Assembly (NCBI GenBank): GCA_963922865.1
Contig: CAWUJK010000045.1
Coordinates: 1 to 7,395, forward strand
Direction of reading: 5' to 3'
Source: CAWUJK01 sp963922865
Lineage (GTDB): Bacteria > Patescibacteriota > Gracilibacteria > BD1-5 > UBA6164
Length of the DNA: 7,395 nucleotides
Shown in pieces: positions 5,759 to 7,395 of this stretch. The first letter of the stretch is position 1. Each line of letters begins with the position of its first letter. Both the position numbers and the translations under genes were made by a program. The notes below the pieces were generated by a model, which was not told where the DNA came from, made no database searches, and saw only the letters and a program-made list of their open reading frames with translations.

Positions 5759-7116
5759 TTTTCTTTTATATATTTTCTGACTTTACATTTAATTAATAAA
5801 TCTATATTTTTTATATTTCAAAGTTTTGAAATAGTTTTTTCTTTTTCTTTTTCAAGAAGATCATTAAATTTTTTATTATTTTTATTTATCCATTTATCTA
5901 CATGAGTATCTATTACTTTATTTCTCTCCTTCTTTTTTAATTCTTCTAATCTTTCTTTTTCAAGTTTTTCATTATAAACTTTTTCTTTATATTTAATTTG
6001 ATCTTTTTCTGTGATAATCTTATATCAGTTTTCCAAATAAGAAATAATGTATCATGGTATATTTCAATTTTTTCCCTTAACAAATTTTATAGCTTCTTCT
6101 ATTTTTTCATCAGAAAATTTATTTATAAGTTCATCTACTTTTTTTTCAAATATTCAAATATCTAACAACAACATTTTTATCTTATTGTTATTTTTTTTGT
6201 TATTATTATTTTTATTATTATTGTTATATATGTCTACAGAAAAACTACTTTCATCTATATTGTTTTCATCCTTTCTACTATAAGTATTATCAACTTTTTG
6301 GTCTACAATATTTCAACTTTCTGTATTAGGATTTTCCTCTAAGGGTTTTCAGCTTTCTGATATATTTTCATACTCTAAGGAAAAACTACTTTCTGCTTTT
6401 TCTTTCCACTCTACGGATTTACTACTTTCCACTTTTTTTAAGGAACCTTTTAGTATTACTTCTTTATAAATATCTTTGTTTATTTTAAAGTATCTTTTGT
6501 TATCACTTCAATATTCTATATCTATAATTTTTTCTTTTAATAACTTTTTTATGGTTAATTGTTGTTGATCTCTAGAAAGTCATATATCATTTTTTACAGC
6601 ATTAGTACTTCTAAAAAAATATCAATTTTTAATTTGTCATTTTGAATTAAAATAAATTTCTTTCTTTATTAAATATTCTAAAAATATAGATTCATTTGAT
6701 CATATTATTGAACTCAAATAAACATGATATGTTGTATATCACTCATTTTCTTGAAATAAATCTAGAAAATCTTGCCTTCATGTTAAAGTGTTAATATCAG
6801 GGAAAAATATTTTTATTAATGTTTCATTATTTATAGAAAAACACATTTTCTTTCCTTCACCTAATTTTACATCTATTATTCATAATTCCTCTAGCTTTTT
6901 TCTTCAGTTGTCTAATTTTGTTCTTTTTAAAGAGGAGTTATTTGTTAAATTACCTTTTTCTTGATAAAAGTAATCTCATTCTTTTTCTATATCCTTTGAC
7001 ATTAACAAAGAATTTTCAGACAATATTAACAACCTCAATAAAACAGATGCATTTACTCATAACACCTGTAAAAACTTATTTGGAATATTATAGTTATTTA
7101 TTAATCTTTTGTACAT
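5737..7116 (-). CDS. Putative plasmid replication initiator with two winged helices and a DnaD-like tail (Rep2)
   Basis: A 459-aa protein with 18 UGA-Gly codons. The first wHTH-type domain spans about residues 10-105 (IPNKFLQVLGVNASVLLRLL; then TKLDNGRKKLEELGIIDVKLGEG). The second spans about 127-215 (YFFRSTNAVKNDIGLSRDQQQLTIKKLLKEKIIDI, residues 166-200). A low-complexity linker (229-311) holds 12-residue repeats (ESSKSVEWKEKA, ESSFSLEYENIS, ESGKPLEENPNT, ESGNIVDQKVDN, ESSFSVD) and an Asn/Lys run. Residues 336-368 (EKIEEAIKFVKGKNGNIPGYIISYLENGY) resemble the end of DnaD/DnaB_2-type replication domains, with the usual PxGYxxxxxxxGY pattern. A highly charged coiled coil ends the protein. The domain order and internal repeats recall RepA_N initiators, whose origin lies inside the gene. 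ATG 7116 is chosen; the frame is open further upstream to 7239, but that part overlaps the leader structures. Confidence 0.82.
5746..5775. repeat. Perfect 15-bp tandem duplication at the end of rep2
   Basis: TTCTTTTATATATTT occurs twice without a gap (5746-5760, 5761-5775). It encodes KYIKE twice at the C-terminus. One copy is part of the 44-bp palindrome, so the duplication probably arose by slippage at that structure. Confidence 0.85.
6181..6230. other. AT-only tract beside the intragenic repeats, possible unwinding element
   Basis: Fifty bases with only four G/C, mostly TTATTATT-like, encoding the Asn/Lys run of Rep2 (residues about 296-312). It borders the 21-bp repeats at 6232-6429, the usual arrangement of an AT-rich unwinding region next to iterons. 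The role is inferred from position. Confidence 0.4.
6232..6429. repeat. Five 21-bp repeats inside rep2, candidate origin iterons
   Basis: Copies on the plus strand are at 6232-6252, 6301-6321, 6337-6357, 6373-6393 and 6409-6429. The pattern is [GC]TCTA[AC], then a variable middle, ending CTTTC. The last four start exactly 36 bp apart; the first is 69 bp from the second. The 15-bp spacers are unrelated. Copies at 6232 and 6373 share the middle GAAAAACTACTTTC. They encode ES(S/G)xxx(E/D) heptads of Rep2 between its DNA-binding and C-terminal parts, the place where RepA_N plasmids keep their origin. Confidence 0.7.
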
Positions 7117-7129
7117 ACTTATTAAAAAT

Positions 7130-7173
7130 AAAAAAAACTCATAAATTATAGTAGGAAGTTTATAATTTATAAG
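7130..7173 (-). terminator. Intrinsic terminator (attenuator) in the rep2 leader
   Basis: On the minus strand, CTTATAAATTATA (7173-7161) pairs with TATAATTTATGAG (7150-7138) around the loop AACTTCCTAC, with one T-G wobble. Eight T follow (7137-7130). It ends 13 nt before the rep2 ATG, the same arrangement as in the rep1 leader. Confidence 0.6.
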
Positions 7174-7238
7174 TTCTTTATATCCAATCTTCAGATTTCT
7201 TAATAATTCTTTCCAGCTTCCTACTTCTAGAAAGAACT
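7150..7238. repeat. Two interleaved inverted repeats in the rep2 leader
   Basis: AGTAGGAAG (7150-7158) pairs with CTTCCTACT (7217-7225), and AGTTCTTT (7172-7179) pairs with AAAGAACT (7231-7238). The order allows an H-type pseudoknot. The first pairing takes the loop and closing base of the terminator at 7130-7173, and the second touches the base of its other arm, so these pairings can compete with termination. Confidence 0.6.
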
Positions 7239-7282
7239 ATTAAAAAACCTTTTATAAGATTTGTAAAAGCAATTATAAATTA

Positions 7283-7291
7283 ATTATAACA
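7283..7291 (-). promoter_or_regulatory. Possible extended -10 promoter of rep2
   Basis: On the minus strand, TGTTATAAT (7291-7283) matches an extended -10 (TGnTATAAT). A start near 7276 would give a leader of about 160 nt carrying the structures above. TTGACA at 7322-7317 is a perfect -35 hexamer but too far away to pair with it. Confidence 0.4.
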
Positions 7292-7362
7292 AAAACAAAA
7301 TTAAAAAATTTTTTTATGTCAAAAAACTGTTAATAATTATTTTATCTAATTTTAAAAGAACA

Positions 7363-7393
7363 CCTCTTCTAAAATCTTAAGATTTAGGAGAGG
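7363..7393. terminator. Strong hairpin at the window end
   Basis: CCTCTTCTAAAATC and GATTTAGGAGAGG form a stem with one bulged A and one wobble around TTAA. Read leftward it is followed by TGTTCTTTT, so it could terminate transcription entering from beyond 7395. If the molecule is circular, that would be the end of the operon that finishes with the nucleotidyltransferase at 33. It could instead be the left-end hairpin of the IS whose right end opens the window. Confidence 0.5.
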
Positions 7394-7395
7394 AT

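Noticed and set aside
5886..5894. DnaA box (TTATCCATT)
   Set aside because: Two mismatches to TTATCCACA, a single copy, and explained by rep2 codons.
6047..6283. Plus-strand hydrophobic frame (Phe/Leu/Ser-rich)
   Set aside because: It is the complement of the Lys/Asn/Glu-rich codons of rep2, which always gives a Phe/Leu-rich shadow.
6232..6429. CRISPR array (21-bp repeats, 15-bp spacers, 36-bp period)
   Set aside because: The repeats are degenerate, the spacers are too short, no cas genes are present, and the array is in-frame within rep2.
33..7116. Reading TGA as Trp (mycoplasma-type code 4), or many pseudogenes with stops
   Set aside because: Trp would give KGWVWKTT in ParA and break the GSxxRG motif; Gly fits both. 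Only TGA interrupts the frames, never TAA or TAG, which argues against decay.
6918..7151. Plus-strand 77-codon frame
   Set aside because: It overlaps the rep2 N-terminus and leader in antisense and shows no domain.
7117..7236. N-terminal extension of rep2 (open frame upstream of ATG 7116)
   Set aside because: There is no ATG, GTG or TTG start in the stretch, and it coincides with terminator and pairing structures; the first wHTH domain begins normally after Met at 7116.

Overview
The window reads as most of a very AT-rich plasmid, or of a plasmid-like element, from a bacterium that reads UGA as glycine (genetic code 25: Absconditabacteria/SR1 or Gracilibacteria, both CPR episymbionts). The key evidence is direct. 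Read with standard stops, every long gene shatters at TGA. Reading TGA as Gly restores nine intact frames, all on the minus strand and all ending in TAA, with roughly 70 in-frame TGA codons. Those codons fall where Gly is required: the ParA Walker A motif becomes KGGVGKTT and the nucleotidyltransferase motif becomes GSYSRGE. Trp is encoded separately by TGG, so a mycoplasma-type code (UGA = Trp) does not fit.

Layout, left to right. Positions 1-54 look like the right end of an IS200/IS605 (TnpB-type) element. Next comes a large leftward gene block: a minimal (MNT) nucleotidyltransferase (33-353), a secreted endonuclease I-family nuclease with a YHCH motif (438-1889), a ParA ATPase (1908-2915), three small unknown proteins (2978-3211, 3227-3466, 3469-3693) and a putative replication protein with two winged helices, Rep1 (3696-4940). 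Upstream of rep1 is a control region. It contains an intrinsic-terminator hairpin just before the start codon, a 17-bp long-range inverted repeat that can act as antiterminator, and a divergent small RNA (about 5068-5202) with its own promoter and terminator. Beyond it is a 59-aa putative DNA-binding protein (5212-5391) with a good promoter and two 16-bp operator- or iteron-like repeats (5477-5512). From 5392 to 5736 there is no gene, but there is a compact structured element ending in T8 (about 5578-5678). A second putative replication protein, Rep2 (5737-7116), also has two winged helices. It carries five 21-bp repeats, mostly at 36-bp spacing, inside its coding sequence next to an AT-only tract, which looks like an intragenic origin. 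Its leader (7117-about 7280) again has a terminator-like hairpin just before the start codon with competing upstream pairings. The last 31 bp form a strong hairpin.

Inferred working model: Rep1 and/or Rep2 initiate replication. Copy number is probably held by premature transcription termination in the rep leaders, in the style of pT181 and pIP501 (repressor gene - antisense RNA - rep). ParA provides partitioning. The nuclease and the nucleotidyltransferase are cargo. The sequence cannot show whether the molecule is a closed circle or a contig cut at the borders of a multicopy IS.
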